From assembly GCA_041392475.1 (NCBI GenBank), contig JAWKLZ010000001.1, positions 1,364,001 through 1,428,000 on the forward strand: a stretch of 64,000 nucleotides of DNA, given 5' to 3'. Of this stretch, positions 35,477 to 45,528 are shown piece by piece. The DNA is from Chitinophagales bacterium. GTDB lineage: Bacteria > Bacteroidota > Bacteroidia > Chitinophagales > UBA2359. The position numbers and the translations under genes were made by a program. The notes beneath the pieces are model-generated. The model was not told where the DNA came from and made no database searches. It saw only the letters and a program-made list of their open reading frames with translations. Numbering within the stretch: position 1 is the stretch's first letter; each line of letters opens with the position of its first letter.

Positions 35477-36838
35477 ATGAATTATTCCAAGAAACTGCCT
35501 CAAATTTCATTTCTCAAGTCACTCTATCGAATCAAAGATTTTGCAGCCAATCCCATCCCGATGATTAACAATTCGATGAAAAGATACGGCGATACGTATG
35601 CGACCTACATCGGCCCTATGAGAATGATTGTAACCCAAGATCCTGCTCACATACAATACATACTCCAACAAAACCACAAAAACTACCATAAATCAAAAAT
35701 CATCAAAACGCTCGCCAAGCAAATCGGAAATGGTCTGTTGACCACAGATGGAAGCTATTGGCTGCGACAAAGACGTTTGATTCAGCCAGGGTTTCACCGC
35801 CAAAAATTGCAGGCTTTGGTCAGCATCATGCAGCAAGAAACACAGCAGTTTATAACAGAATTGAAAGGGTATGCTCAAACGGGTGAGGTGATAGATTTGT
35901 CCAAAGAGATGATGAAAATTACCCTGAGAATTGTCGCCAAATCGCTGTTCAGTACAGGTATTACCTCAAAAGATTTAGAGCTGATTGACCACGTAATCAC
36001 AGAACAACAAAAATACATCATCACCAAAGTAAGGCAGCCTTATCTAAAACCGTGGCTATTTGTGAGTGGAGAAGATTACCGTCAAAAAAAGATAAGTGAA
36101 CAACTCGATCAATTACTGCAAAACATTATCAATCAACGAAAAAGCAGCAATGAGGAACACGATGATTTGTTGGACATGCTCTTGAGCGCACGGTATGAGG
36201 ATACGGGCGAAGGTATGGACAACCAACAGCTACGTGACGAAAGCCTTATTCTGTTTGTGGCAGGACACGAAACCTCCGCCAATGCACTCGCTTGGACTTG
36301 GTACTTATTGAGTCAAAATCAAGATATAGAGGCTAAAATTTTGAAGGAAACGGAAAATGTTTTGGGAAATCGTTTGGTCAGTTTTGAAGACATTCCACAA
36401 CTACAATATACTAAACAAGTGCTACAAGAAACCATGCGTTTGTATCCGCCTGCATGGATTATGGACAGAGTGGCATTATCGGATGACAAATTGGGTGAAT
36501 TTGACGTACCTAAAGGACAGGTTATCAGCTTATTTATCTATGGCGCACACCGCAATCCAAATTATTGGGACAATCCTGAGCATTTTGACCCCGACCGTTT
36601 CACCAAAGAAGCGATGAAAGAACGCCCTGCCTTTAGTTATTTTCCATTTGGCGGTGGCCCTCGTTTGTGCATTGGGCAGCAATTTGCGTACATGGAAATG
36701 CAGTTGGTCGTTGCAGAAATGATTCGAAAATTCCGAATTGAACTCGTAGAAAATCAAGATATTGACATCCTTCCCTTGATAACTTTGCGCCCAAAAAACG
36801 GTATTTTGGCGCGATTGAAGGAGAGAAATAAAGGTTGA
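35477..36838 (+). CDS. Cytochrome P450
   Basis: 453 residues, normal length. The I-helix oxygen-binding motif is AGHETSANALAW, the K-helix ExxR is ETMRLYPP, and the heme loop is FPFGGGPRLCIGQQFA with the axial Cys398. The sequence style (YHKSKIIKTLAKQIGNGLLT, WLRQRRLIQPGFH) resembles the CYP4/CYP102/CYP110-type clan, whose members hydroxylate fatty acids or terpenoids. No reductase or ferredoxin gene is adjacent, so redox partners must lie elsewhere. The DUF4105 gene begins within 50 bases and may be co-transcribed. Confidence 0.96.
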   Translation: MNYSKKLPQISFLKSLYRIKDFAANPIPMINNSMKRYGDTYATYIGPMRMIVTQDPAHIQYILQQNHKNYHKSKIIKTLAKQIGNGLLTTDGSYWLRQRRLIQPGFHRQKLQALVSIMQQETQQFITELKGYAQTGEVIDLSKEMMKITLRIVAKSLFSTGITSKDLELIDHVITEQQKYIITKVRQPYLKPWLFVSGEDYRQKKISEQLDQLLQNIINQRKSSNEEHDDLLDMLLSARYEDTGEGMDNQQLRDESLILFVAGHETSANALAWTWYLLSQNQDIEAKILKETENVLGNRLVSFEDIPQLQYTKQVLQETMRLYPPAWIMDRVALSDDKLGEFDVPKGQVISLFIYGAHRNPNYWDNPEHFDPDRFTKEAMKERPAFSYFPFGGGPRLCIGQQFAYMEMQLVVAEMIRKFRIELVENQDIDILPLITLRPKNGILARLKERNKG

Positions 36839-36884
36839 AGTGGAAATGAAGTATCAAAAACGTAAAAAACAAGTTCAAATATCA

Positions 36885-38153
36885 ATGAATTTACTTGCAA
36901 ACAGTCGAATCATTCAATTGAAGCACTACTTATTCATTGTCAGTTGCTTACTCTGTATGTGGACTCCAACTTCAATGGCTGCTCCTCAACTTTCCAATCA
37001 GGCAGAGGTGAGCCTGATGACTTGCGATGCAGGAGAAGACCTGTATGCAGCTTTCGGACACAGTGCCATTCGGGTACATGACCCTGTTCAAGGCATTGAC
37101 AATGTGTACAATTACGGTACTTTTGATTTTGATACGCCGGGGTTTTATGTCAAATTTATGCGGGGAAAACTCAACTACAAAATGGATAGAGATCCATTTC
37201 GTCAATTCTACTACGCCTACAATGTACGCAATAGGGCAGTTGTGCAGCAAACCTTGGCATTGGATTCGACTGTGAAACAACAACTATTTGACAAACTGGA
37301 AATCAATTATTTACCCGAAAATCGCTTCTATCTATACGATTTCTTCTTCGACAATTGTTCTTCTCGTATCAGAGATATTTTTGTAGAAGTATTGGGAGAT
37401 TCATTGGTGTTTGAAAGTGAATTTATCGAAAAAGAAAAAACGTTTAGGCAATTGCTTGACCAAAATTTGACGAGCAAACAATGGGCAGATTTTGGGATTG
37501 ACTTGGCTTTGGGAGCAGATGTGGATCAAATTGCAGAACCCATCAATTATATGTTTCTACCTGAATATCTGGAATCAGCTTTCGACAATGCATTCATCCT
37601 CAATAATGGAGAGAAAATCCCTTTTGTGAAACAGAAAACAACCATCGTAGATAAACCTCCACTGTCAAAAGACTATCCTTTTTGGCAACGCCCCATTTTT
37701 GTTTTTTCCTTGCTGTTTGTGCTGATTTTATTGTGGTCTTATTTTCGCCCACCCAATTTTGACAAGTTGTATTTAGATAAAATTCTTTTTTTAATTGTCG
37801 GGTTAGCAGGACTGATACTCTTCCTATTGTGGTTTGCAACTGACCATTCTACAACCGACAACAACTTCAACATTCTTTGGGCAAATCCCATTCACCTACT
37901 TAGTTTTATACTCCTCTTCAAAGCCCAAAAAATCAAACGTTTAAACCTCTACTTCTTGTTTTTTGCCATATTGAACACCGCTTTTCTGTTGCTTTGGAGT
38001 TTTTTGCCCCAAGCAATGCACATTGCGTTCATTCCCATTATGTTGACGATTATTTTGAGGTGCGGAGTGTTGTATTATTACCTCAACAAAAAAACAGGCC
38101 CTTCGCATACAGAGCTTTTAACCGAGTCATTACGAAAGGAGATTACCAAGTAA
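36885..38153 (+). CDS. DUF4105 membrane protein
   Basis: The start ATG 36885 gives a direct signal peptide (HYLFIVSCLLCMWTPTSMA); in-frame starts at 36840 and 36846 would add 13-15 basic residues. Residues about 35-230 are the DUF4105 domain: AAFGHSAIRVHDP, NYGTFDFDTPGFYVKFMRGK, and FFDNCSSRIRD, which contains the conserved Asn-Cys pair of this NlpC/P60-like family. Four or five membrane helices follow the periplasmic domain (PIFVFSLLFVLILLWSYF and later). The function is unknown; the fold suggests a thiol amidase of envelope substrates. Confidence 0.85.
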   Translation: MNLLANSRIIQLKHYLFIVSCLLCMWTPTSMAAPQLSNQAEVSLMTCDAGEDLYAAFGHSAIRVHDPVQGIDNVYNYGTFDFDTPGFYVKFMRGKLNYKMDRDPFRQFYYAYNVRNRAVVQQTLALDSTVKQQLFDKLEINYLPENRFYLYDFFFDNCSSRIRDIFVEVLGDSLVFESEFIEKEKTFRQLLDQNLTSKQWADFGIDLALGADVDQIAEPINYMFLPEYLESAFDNAFILNNGEKIPFVKQKTTIVDKPPLSKDYPFWQRPIFVFSLLFVLILLWSYFRPPNFDKLYLDKILFLIVGLAGLILFLLWFATDHSTTDNNFNILWANPIHLLSFILLFKAQKIKRLNLYFLFFAILNTAFLLLWSFLPQAMHIAFIPIMLTIILRCGVLYYYLNKKTGPSHTELLTESLRKEITK

Positions 38154-38431
38154 GAAGAGTGAATACTTTTAGACTTAGAGAGTTTCATTTCACAAGCATT
38201 TATACCTAATTAAAAGCTCATAAATTTTCATTCATGTATTTTTTTCAATTCAACAGAATTGTATGTATTTTTAAAATCTAAACCCATAAGGTTTAAATCC
38301 AAAACATGCTTTTGTCCTGTACTTAGCACAGTATAAACTATATAAGTGGCAATGTATTTTTTTTACACAAAGAACTGACAATTAATAGTTTTGAAAACTA
38401 ATCACCAATCACTAATTTACTAATCACTGTA
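38154..38431. other. Gap between DUF4105 and GT2 genes
   Basis: Convergent gap with no gene or clear terminator seen; AT-rich. Confidence 0.5.
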
Positions 38432-39364
38432 TTAGTCTTCTGCTACATTCAAAGTCTCGCTCACCAAAAACCGTGGGCGATTGCGAACCTCATTGAAAAC
38501 TTTGCCTAAATAAACACCCAAAATACCAATCGCCATCAATATCAACGCCGTACAAAACAACATCAAAGCGCCTAAAGCCAAAGAACCTTCTGCAAAAAAA
38601 GCGGCTATCCCCCACCCTACTGCAATGATATTTAGTGTCAAACCGATATAAATGGCAAAATGCAGCAGCTTCAAAGATTGGTAGGTAATGCCTGTAATGG
38701 CCATTTGAAAAAGTTTGGCGAAAGAATAGGAACTCCCGCCCTCTGCTCGGCTTTTGTGTTTGATTTCCATCAAATCATAGTCGAAACCCAACCACCTTAA
38801 TACCATCAAATAATGGCGTTCTTCATCGCTGAATTGCAGCAAAACATTGACCACTTTTCGGCTGATAATCGAGTAGTTGCGAACATGACGGTCAAAACCC
38901 TTGTAGTCTGCCAAAAACTTCAACAAAGCATTGTACGCCTTTGAAGTGAAACGCCGCATCATAGACTGATTGTGTTGTTGGGCGTAAGTAAACACAATGT
39001 CAAAATCTCCTTTTTTTGCCTTTTCAAACAAAGTCGGAATGTAAATCGGATCGTCCTGCAAATCACAATCCATGACCACTACATAATCCCCTTTTGCAGC
39101 CTTCAAACCTGCCATGATTGCAGGATATTGTCCAAAATTTCGGCTCAAACGCAAGCCCTTCACCCGCTTGTCTTTCTGACAATTCGCTTCAATTTTTCGC
39201 CAAGAATGATCGGGACTGCCATCTTCTACCAATACAATCTCGAAATAGGGCGTGACTTGTTCGGCAGCAACAATGATTTGCCTCACTAGTTCATCTACCA
39301 TCTCTTCGGCAAGATAAACGGGTGATACAATGGATAATAGGATTGGCTGACGAAATGACTCCAT
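38432..39364 (-). CDS. GT2 glycosyltransferase, dolichol-phosphate mannosyltransferase-like
   Basis: 310 residues. The catalytic GT-A domain holds LSIVSPVYLAEEMVDELV, IVLVEDGSPDHSW, NFGQYPAIMAGLKAAKGDYV and the metal-binding VVMDCDLQDDP. Two membrane helices at about 235-300 (FAIYIGLTLNIIAVGWGIAA, LGALMLFCTALILMAIGILG) and the terminal GKVFNEVRNRPRF are typical of DPM1/GtrB/ArnC-type enzymes, which load a sugar onto a polyprenyl phosphate. The gene encoded upstream on the same strand is a GT39/ArnT-like membrane protein, which could use such a lipid-linked sugar. Confidence 0.9.
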   Translation of the reverse strand: MESFRQPILLSIVSPVYLAEEMVDELVRQIIVAAEQVTPYFEIVLVEDGSPDHSWRKIEANCQKDKRVKGLRLSRNFGQYPAIMAGLKAAKGDYVVVMDCDLQDDPIYIPTLFEKAKKGDFDIVFTYAQQHNQSMMRRFTSKAYNALLKFLADYKGFDRHVRNYSIISRKVVNVLLQFSDEERHYLMVLRWLGFDYDLMEIKHKSRAEGGSSYSFAKLFQMAITGITYQSLKLLHFAIYIGLTLNIIAVGWGIAAFFAEGSLALGALMLFCTALILMAIGILGVYLGKVFNEVRNRPRFLVSETLNVAED

Positions 39365-39440
39365 GTTTGTATGCTTGGTTTGTTGACTGCAAATGTCGCA
39401 AATTCCAAGAAAAACTGAGGTGAAACCTTTTTCATTTCCA

Positions 39441-39515
39441 GACTTTTGAAGTTTAACCTCGAAAGTGCTGGAAATTAGAACATTCCTGTATTCTCAAAAA
39501 AAAGCTTCAAAAGTC
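39441..39515 (-). repeat. Palindromic intergenic repeat, copy D
   Basis: Arms GACTTTTGAAG (39441-39451) and complement (39505-39515) are perfect over 11 bp. The centre resembles the reverse complement of copy A (GAACATTCC core). It lies between the two glycosyltransferase genes. Confidence 0.6.
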
Positions 39516-39532
39516 TCCTTTCACAAGCATTT

Positions 39533-41071
39533 TTAATACCGTTCATACAAACGAATATACACTTGCCCTTTTCTATATTCTTGCTTCAATTGCCAATCAC
39601 CTCCCTCCTTCCGCAATATTTCCAAATATTTGATGTCAAAATCATTCATGATGTTGGACTCCAAGATATATTTGAAATCAGTGAGTTGTGAACGACTATC
39701 TCTATCTGCAAATTGGCGGCGGTCATTGTTGAGGCGGGTAAATTTGCGGGGGCGAACAGCTGGAAATTCTGTTCCAATTTCTTCAAATGGAATTTGTTGT
39801 GCTTCAATGTAAGCTGTCATTTGGTCGCTTAGTTCAAAATAGGGTAAAAACAGCAGGGAAGCATCTGAACCAGCAGGAAACCTTTCGGGATAGATCCAAA
39901 AATGTCCGCTCAACAAACTTAGCACGGCTGCAATGAAAATAAGATTTCGCAATTTTTTACTTTGAATTACAAATAATACTGCACTAAACAATACACTCAC
40001 TAACAAAAATGTAGGGATAAAATAGCGGTGTAAAATGTGCGTTTGGCGCAAGGTGAGGAAAGGAAGGTATAATATCAAAGGTAGGATGGTAAAAATAAAG
40101 AGTGAATTGAAATTTGAAGGAAAAGCATCGGTTTTTAAAGTGGGTGTTTTGCGTTTTTGCCAGTATTGAAGGAGTAAAATAGCGGCAAAAAACCATAGTA
40201 TTACTCGTCCATAATCCAATAAACGCCAAGCTGTAAACATGAGATTTCGCCGCCATCCATTGAAGTCCACATATCCATATCCATTTGCCCACGGAGAATC
40301 GGGATTAGAGGTCAAAAAACCATTGACCTGATAATGATACACCAACCATCCAACCACCAAAACCATTGCAGGGAGATAAGCTAGAATGATTTGGCGAACA
40401 ACTGAAATAAGGTGCAAAATAAATACCTCAATCCAAATCGTTTTTTCTCCCAAATTGCGCTTTCTCGCTTCTTCCCATTCTTTTGAATCTACCATTCTTG
40501 CCAAAAAATCGGTCATCCCCAATAAACCTACTGCAATGATTCCCCTCAAACTAAAGGCTGCCATGCCGCACAATGCAAGTGATAAGAGCCATGGTTTGCG
40601 GTAAAAAATGCCATTTAGGGCGAGTAAATACAAACAGACTAAAGCAATGTCAACGCCTCCCAATACACTCTGAGCCAATAGGGTGGGTTCTGCAAAAAGC
40701 AGCAGTAAGGCATAAGGCAGGGCTTTGGAAGGTAAAAAATAGCGGGCTAAATGATAGTAGGCAATTCCCAATCCGACCAAAAAAGGAAATACTGCCCAAT
40801 GACTGACCGCCAATGTTTTACCGAAAAATGTCCACATTGCAGCGATATAAATGGCATAAAAAGGTGGATGTCCGCTATCTAATTGAAGCGGCAACACAAC
40901 AGAAGGGAAGGAATTTTCGTAATAATAGTGTGCCATTTTTGACACCAAATACACATTGTCCCAAAAAAAGGGAATGTGTAGGCTGCAAAGGGTAAGTACA
41001 ATGTAAAACAGTGCAATACACCCATAGTAAGGTGTATGACCAGTAAATCTCGATTTGTCAAACCAATTCAT
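39533..41071 (-). CDS. GT39/ArnT-like polytopic membrane protein
   Basis: About 512 residues from ATG 41071 (a TTG six codons upstream is also open). At least ten membrane helices are apparent. The first loop has DNVYLVSKMAHYYYENSFPS and DSGHPPFYAIYIAAMWTFFG, where the Asp, His and Pro pattern fits the first extracytoplasmic loop of GT-C enzymes (PMT/ArnT). A soluble tail of about 110 residues follows. It probably transfers a sugar from a lipid carrier, consistent with the DPM1-like gene downstream; the acceptor is unknown. Confidence 0.72.
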   Translation of the reverse strand: MNWFDKSRFTGHTPYYGCIALFYIVLTLCSLHIPFFWDNVYLVSKMAHYYYENSFPSVVLPLQLDSGHPPFYAIYIAAMWTFFGKTLAVSHWAVFPFLVGLGIAYYHLARYFLPSKALPYALLLLFAEPTLLAQSVLGGVDIALVCLYLLALNGIFYRKPWLLSLALCGMAAFSLRGIIAVGLLGMTDFLARMVDSKEWEEARKRNLGEKTIWIEVFILHLISVVRQIILAYLPAMVLVVGWLVYHYQVNGFLTSNPDSPWANGYGYVDFNGWRRNLMFTAWRLLDYGRVILWFFAAILLLQYWQKRKTPTLKTDAFPSNFNSLFIFTILPLILYLPFLTLRQTHILHRYFIPTFLLVSVLFSAVLFVIQSKKLRNLIFIAAVLSLLSGHFWIYPERFPAGSDASLLFLPYFELSDQMTAYIEAQQIPFEEIGTEFPAVRPRKFTRLNNDRRQFADRDSRSQLTDFKYILESNIMNDFDIKYLEILRKEGGDWQLKQEYRKGQVYIRLYERY

Positions 41072-41119
41072 CCAGAATAATTTGAACAAAAATAAACGGA
41101 CTCACTTGGTATTTGTCAA

Positions 41120-41148
41120 TTTGTAGTGATAAAATTTTGGTAATTTTG
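41120..41148 (+). promoter_or_regulatory. Candidate promoter of the thioredoxin-like gene
   Basis: TTTG at 41120-41123 and TAATTTTG at 41141-41148, 17 bases apart, resemble the Bacteroidota -33/-7 pair. The ATG follows 20 bases later. Confidence 0.45.
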
Positions 41149-41168
41149 GGTAAAAATTCATATTGACC

Positions 41169-42671
41169 ATGATTAAATATAATTCTCAACGCTTTTTTCA
41201 ATACTTCTCTCTTTTTGTTATTTGTTTTTTATTTGCTTCCAATGCTTTTGCAGATGGATATAAAATAAAGCTAAAAGCCACCAATGTCCAAGATACGACG
41301 ATGCTATTGGCGTATCATCTCGGACACAAAATTTTTATTCAAGATACGGCGGTTATTGATAAAAAAGGCATCGCCACATTTGAAGGTGAGGAAGCTCTGC
41401 CCCCTGGCATTTATTTAGGCGTTTATTCAGGCAGTCGTTATTTTGAATTTTTGGTGCCAAGCGAATCAGATGCACAAAAATTTAGCATTGAAGTAGATAC
41501 GACTGATTTTGTCAACTCTATGAAAGTATCGGACTCTGAAGAAAATGTCATTTTTAATGATTATCAGCGTTTTCTCTCCAAACAAGGTAATGCCATTCAA
41601 GAGATGAAAGAGGCATTGAAGGAGATTCCCGAAACGGAAAAAGAGGCTCGGAAGGAAAAACAAACAGCCATCAGTAAAGCTGAAAAGGTCATTTTTGACT
41701 ACCGAAAAGACCTAATGAAAGAACATCCTGATAGCTATACTGCCTTCTTGTTTAGGTGTATGGAAGAGGTCACTCCCCCTAAAAAACCAACAGCAGAAGC
41801 GGTTGAAGAAGGTGAAGCAGTTGAAGGAAAAGAAGCGGAAGATGCTGACCCTTTTTATGCTTTTTACTATGTCAAAAATCACTTTTGGGATGGGTTCAGC
41901 TTTTCGGACAATCGGATTTTGCGTACTCCTATTTTTCACAGCAAAATCGAAAAATTTCTTGAAACTTATACGCCCAAACATCCCGACTCTATCAATGTGG
42001 CGGCTGACATCATCATCGAAAATGCAAAGGCAAACGACGAATTGTTTAAGTATGCGCTGGGCTATATCACTCAAAAATACCAACAGTCAAAAATCATGGG
42101 TATGGAAGGAGTTTTTGTGCATTTGGCAGCAAATTACTATTTGAAGGGTCAGGCTGATTGGATAACGAATAAACAAAAAGAGCAAATCAATGAACGCTAC
42201 CAAAAATTGCGCTACAATTTGATTGGCATGAAGGCCCGCAATATGAAAATGCAGGATTTAGAGGGGCAGATGGTTTCGATGCACGATGTAGAGGCTTCTT
42301 ATTTGATGGTGTTGTTTTGGGACTACAAATGTGGCAACTGCAAAAAGCGTATGCCTGAAATCACCAAACTATACAACAAGTACAAAGACAAGGGCTTCAA
42401 AGTTTATGCGGTTTGTACCCGCAGTGAGGTGGACAAATGGAAAGGGTATCTCAAAGGCAAAGATTTTCCATTTATTCATGTGATTGACCCACAAAACAAA
42501 TCCAATTTCCGACAGGTGTACGATATTTACAGCACACCAACGGTATATCTGCTCGACGAAAACAAAGAAATCGTTGCTAAACGTTTGGGTGAAGAACAGT
42601 TTGACAGTATGCTGGAAAGGTTTTATGCGGATAAAGAAGCAGAAATGAAGAAAGCTTCGGAAGGAAAATAG
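41169..42671 (+). CDS. Exported thioredoxin-like protein with DUF4369/DUF5106-like region
   Basis: About 500 residues. Signal peptide QYFSLFVICFLFASNAFA. Residues about 25-120 look like a DUF4369 beta domain (GYKIKLKATNVQDTTMLLAY). Residues about 125-340 are helical and fit DUF5106 (HFWDGFSFSDNRILRTPIFH, YGYITQKY-like). Residues about 350-480 form a thioredoxin fold with the active site Cys388-Gly-Asn-Cys391 in DYKCGNCKKRMPE and the cis-Pro region YSTPTVYLLD. It is predicted to act as a periplasmic disulphide oxidoreductase. A bidirectional terminator follows. Confidence 0.88.
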   Translation: MIKYNSQRFFQYFSLFVICFLFASNAFADGYKIKLKATNVQDTTMLLAYHLGHKIFIQDTAVIDKKGIATFEGEEALPPGIYLGVYSGSRYFEFLVPSESDAQKFSIEVDTTDFVNSMKVSDSEENVIFNDYQRFLSKQGNAIQEMKEALKEIPETEKEARKEKQTAISKAEKVIFDYRKDLMKEHPDSYTAFLFRCMEEVTPPKKPTAEAVEEGEAVEGKEAEDADPFYAFYYVKNHFWDGFSFSDNRILRTPIFHSKIEKFLETYTPKHPDSINVAADIIIENAKANDELFKYALGYITQKYQQSKIMGMEGVFVHLAANYYLKGQADWITNKQKEQINERYQKLRYNLIGMKARNMKMQDLEGQMVSMHDVEASYLMVLFWDYKCGNCKKRMPEITKLYNKYKDKGFKVYAVCTRSEVDKWKGYLKGKDFPFIHVIDPQNKSNFRQVYDIYSTPTVYLLDENKEIVAKRLGEEQFDSMLERFYADKEAEMKKASEGK

Positions 42672-42966
42672 AAAATTCAAAAAGTAAATTCAAATAACTC
42701 ATTAATAGTGAGTATATTAAATTTTGAGAACAATCCATTTGATATTTTTTTTGACTAAAAAGTTTGGTAAACTTCAAAACAGGTAAGATACGCCCTAAGT
42801 TCGATAACCTTCATACAGCTTTGAACAAGAATAGTTTACAGAAAGGAATCTCACTCAATACAGGCATATTCTTTTTCGTAGTCGATTCCCCGATAATCGG
42901 GGCAGGCTTTGTTCAAGGATTTGCGTGAATAGTGACCAAACGATAGGATACGGTTTTAAAAAGGGT

Positions 42967-43004
42967 AGATAACCGAAATTTCTAAAATTTCGGTTATCTG
43001 TTTT
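42967..43004. terminator. Bidirectional terminator
   Basis: AGATAACCGAAATT (42967-42980) pairs perfectly with 42986-42999 around a short loop, with GTTTTT after it on the plus strand. It separates the convergent thioredoxin-like and propeller genes. About 80 bases earlier, CCCCGATAATCGGGG (42887-42901) is another small palindrome; nothing else is seen in this 396-base gap. Confidence 0.75.
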
Positions 43005-43067
43005 TCATTACCCATTTTACCATTCCTCCATTTTCACTTTCTGCGAGTTCTCGGAGCAAGCTATTTC

Positions 43068-44465
43068 TTACTGCAATTCCCCATGCGCCTTGCGTCCTCG
43101 ACCGTCCAAATGGATTACCCAAATATCCATATCCCCTTTGTCGGTAGGCGTTGCACCGACCATCACATAGCCCTTGTCTGCCGTTTCAACGATGGCCGTT
43201 CCCGAATCCATGCCTTTGCTACCCACTTCGTTTTTCCATAGAAAACGCCCACTTTCATCCATACCCAGCAGCCAAGCATCCTCCGCCCCTGCACCAGCCG
43301 AAGAAGTTTGTCCGACAACCGTATATTCACCCATTGAAGTAACCATCAAGTTGTTGGCTATATCTCGCCCTTTGCCGCCAACAGTTTTTTGCCAGATTTT
43401 GCGCCCTTTGTTATCAATTTTCAACATCCAAACATCCTCTGCCCCATTGCCGTAAGATTTGGTATTGCCCGCCAAAATATAGGTACTGTCTTTTGCCGCT
43501 ACAATGTTGGTGAAAATATCGGACTGTTCTCCTCCAAAAGTTTGCGTCCAATAAATGCTGTCGCCACTTGCATCTATTTTAGCAGCCCAACCGTCTGCCG
43601 TCCGTTTTTCATTGAAGGACTGTGAATAACCAACCACGATTAAACTTCCTGCTTCTGCTTCTACCACATCCATTCCGACATCCCAATCTTCGCCTCCCAT
43701 CGTTTTTTCCCAAAGCACATCGCCGTCCGCATCTATTTTGAGCAACCAAACATCTCCCTTTCCCATGCCCTGCGATTGTGTCAAACCCGAAAGTACAAAA
43801 TTGCCGTCTTGCAGAGCGATTACCTTCAAACCAATGTCTTGTTTTTCACCGCCATAGGTTCTTTCCCAATCCTTCCGCCCGCTGCTGTTGAGCTTCAAAA
43901 GCCACATATCTTCTTCGCCTTTGCCATAAGTTTGGGTAGAACCAACCACCAAATAACCCCCATTTTTGGTGGCAATCAAGTCGTTGGCTTTTTCGTCCCG
44001 CAAACCGCCATAGTTTCGCCGCCAATCCAACTGCCCGAGTCGGTCGAGTTTCATGAGGTGAATGTCGCTTCCTCCGCTACCAAAACTCTCGGTATTTGCT
44101 GCAATGACATATCCGCCATTGTGAGCCGACACAACACTGCGACCTTCATCCCGTTCGGCACCGCCAAAAGTGCGCTGAAAAGTATCGTCTAAGTTTTCGG
44201 TACATTCCCGAATTTGGGCTTTGGTATAGCGGTCATTGGGTTTGCAGTCCAGCACATTTTGATACACATTGAGGGCTTTGTCGTATTGCTTTGCTGCAAA
44301 AAGGCTGTCTGCATCTTGTAGGTATTCGTCGCAATTATCGGTTTTACCTTTGACCAACAGGCCATTGTCTTCAAACAATTGTCTATAAAAAACCAAACCC
44401 ACCAAAATGACCATACTCAACAACAGCAATGCACTGCTTGTAGAACCTTTTTTATCGCTCATCAA
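43068..44465 (-). CDS. Membrane-anchored protein with TPR and seven-bladed propeller
   Basis: 465 residues. A single N-terminal membrane helix (SALLLLSMVILVGLVFY) is followed by a short TPR-like stretch (YLQDADSLFAAKQYDKALNV). Seven blades follow, each of the form W...YGG...D.g.....DGGYVV.G.T.S.G.G..D.WLLKLD..G; starts are near FQRTFGGAERDEG, WRRNYGG, WERTYGG, WEKTMGG, WTQTFGG, WQKTVGG and WKNEVGS. The number seven suggests a closed propeller. It overlaps the stop of the upstream outer-membrane barrel gene by four bases (ATGA), so the two are translated as an operon and may form one envelope complex. No T9SS tail. Confidence 0.85.
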   Translation of the reverse strand: MMSDKKGSTSSALLLLSMVILVGLVFYRQLFEDNGLLVKGKTDNCDEYLQDADSLFAAKQYDKALNVYQNVLDCKPNDRYTKAQIRECTENLDDTFQRTFGGAERDEGRSVVSAHNGGYVIAANTESFGSGGSDIHLMKLDRLGQLDWRRNYGGLRDEKANDLIATKNGGYLVVGSTQTYGKGEEDMWLLKLNSSGRKDWERTYGGEKQDIGLKVIALQDGNFVLSGLTQSQGMGKGDVWLLKIDADGDVLWEKTMGGEDWDVGMDVVEAEAGSLIVVGYSQSFNEKRTADGWAAKIDASGDSIYWTQTFGGEQSDIFTNIVAAKDSTYILAGNTKSYGNGAEDVWMLKIDNKGRKIWQKTVGGKGRDIANNLMVTSMGEYTVVGQTSSAGAGAEDAWLLGMDESGRFLWKNEVGSKGMDSGTAIVETADKGYVMVGATPTDKGDMDIWVIHLDGRGRKAHGELQ

Positions 44466-45496
44466 TCTATAAATTTTCGAGGGGGAACTAAAAACAAACT
44501 GACATTGAAGAAAAAGGCCCGCCTCACATCCCCTTCAATGATTCGCTCGCCGCCACCGTTCAGGGAATCATTGAGGTAGAAGCTGAGATTTTTGCGGAGT
44601 CCGCTGTTCACGCCAAACCATACAAAATCGTAAATTTCTCGCTCATAGGTCGCAAATATCCTGATTTCCGATTTTTTGAGGTCCAAAATATCGTATTGGG
44701 CAAATGCGGCTTCGTCGTGTAGGTTGATGCGATAGCTGGCTCCGTTAATTTTTGTGGTGAAGTAAAAGATGTCAGATTCACTCATATTGTGTCGCAGTCG
44801 AATGCTTCCAGGCAACAACATTTCTATTCCCCATCGGCGATTAAAAGTGTTGTTGTAAGCAATGACGGGTATAAATCTTGGAGTACCAAAAACATAGGAA
44901 TAGGCCAAACCCACACCATAGGCGATTTGATTGTTCTTTTTCCACCCAAACAATGGCACGAGCGAGTACCTCAAAAAATCTGCTTTGGGCGCAATGTCTT
45001 GGTTGTAATCGCCATTCAAATCTGCTCCCAATTTGACCAAAAAGAACTTGTTGCCTCGAAAAGATTTAACAATATAAGCTGACAAGCCTATGCTTTTGAG
45101 GGCTCGGTCTTCTAAGCTCTGAAAAAGTGGATAGTCGGTGGCATCGAAGCGAAATTCTTCGGTGAAGTAGCGAAATCCTGCTGCTATTTTGAGGTGTTCT
45201 TTGTTGTAAACAGGTAGGCGGCAAACAAACTGGATTTGTCTGTTTACTTTGATACCTCCATCATTCACATCTCCAATGGAAGGGTTGGAAGAGTTGGCTT
45301 TGATGCCGTAGTCCACCACTCTCTCGTATTCAAAGATGATGCCCTTGCTGCGGGGCATTCCATCTACGCTCGGCACACAAAAGGTGGAATCAGGACAGGT
45401 GAGTAAATTCTCTTGTGCAAAAATAGTGGAAGTACAAAGGCTTAGAAAGCCAATGGTAGTCCACAATAACCATTTTCTAAGTTGTATGAATCGCAT
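44462..45496 (-). CDS. DUF6268-like outer-membrane beta-barrel protein
   Basis: 344 residues with signal peptide LLWTTIGFLSLCTSTIFAQ and long alternating strands with aromatic girdles (IAYGVGLAYSYVFGTPRFIP, YDFVWFGVNSGLRKNLSFYL, RAFFFNVSLFLVPP). It resembles barrels grouped as DUF6268, though the family name is a judgement by eye. It is the first gene of a two-gene operon with the propeller protein. A well-formed promoter lies 33 bases upstream, embedded in a dispersed motif. Confidence 0.75.
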   Translation of the reverse strand: MRFIQLRKWLLWTTIGFLSLCTSTIFAQENLLTCPDSTFCVPSVDGMPRSKGIIFEYERVVDYGIKANSSNPSIGDVNDGGIKVNRQIQFVCRLPVYNKEHLKIAAGFRYFTEEFRFDATDYPLFQSLEDRALKSIGLSAYIVKSFRGNKFFLVKLGADLNGDYNQDIAPKADFLRYSLVPLFGWKKNNQIAYGVGLAYSYVFGTPRFIPVIAYNNTFNRRWGIEMLLPGSIRLRHNMSESDIFYFTTKINGASYRINLHDEAAFAQYDILDLKKSEIRIFATYEREIYDFVWFGVNSGLRKNLSFYLNDSLNGGGERIIEGDVRRAFFFNVSLFLVPPRKFID

Positions 45497-45528
45497 AGCT
45501 TTTGTAAATATTGACCTATTGAACTCGA

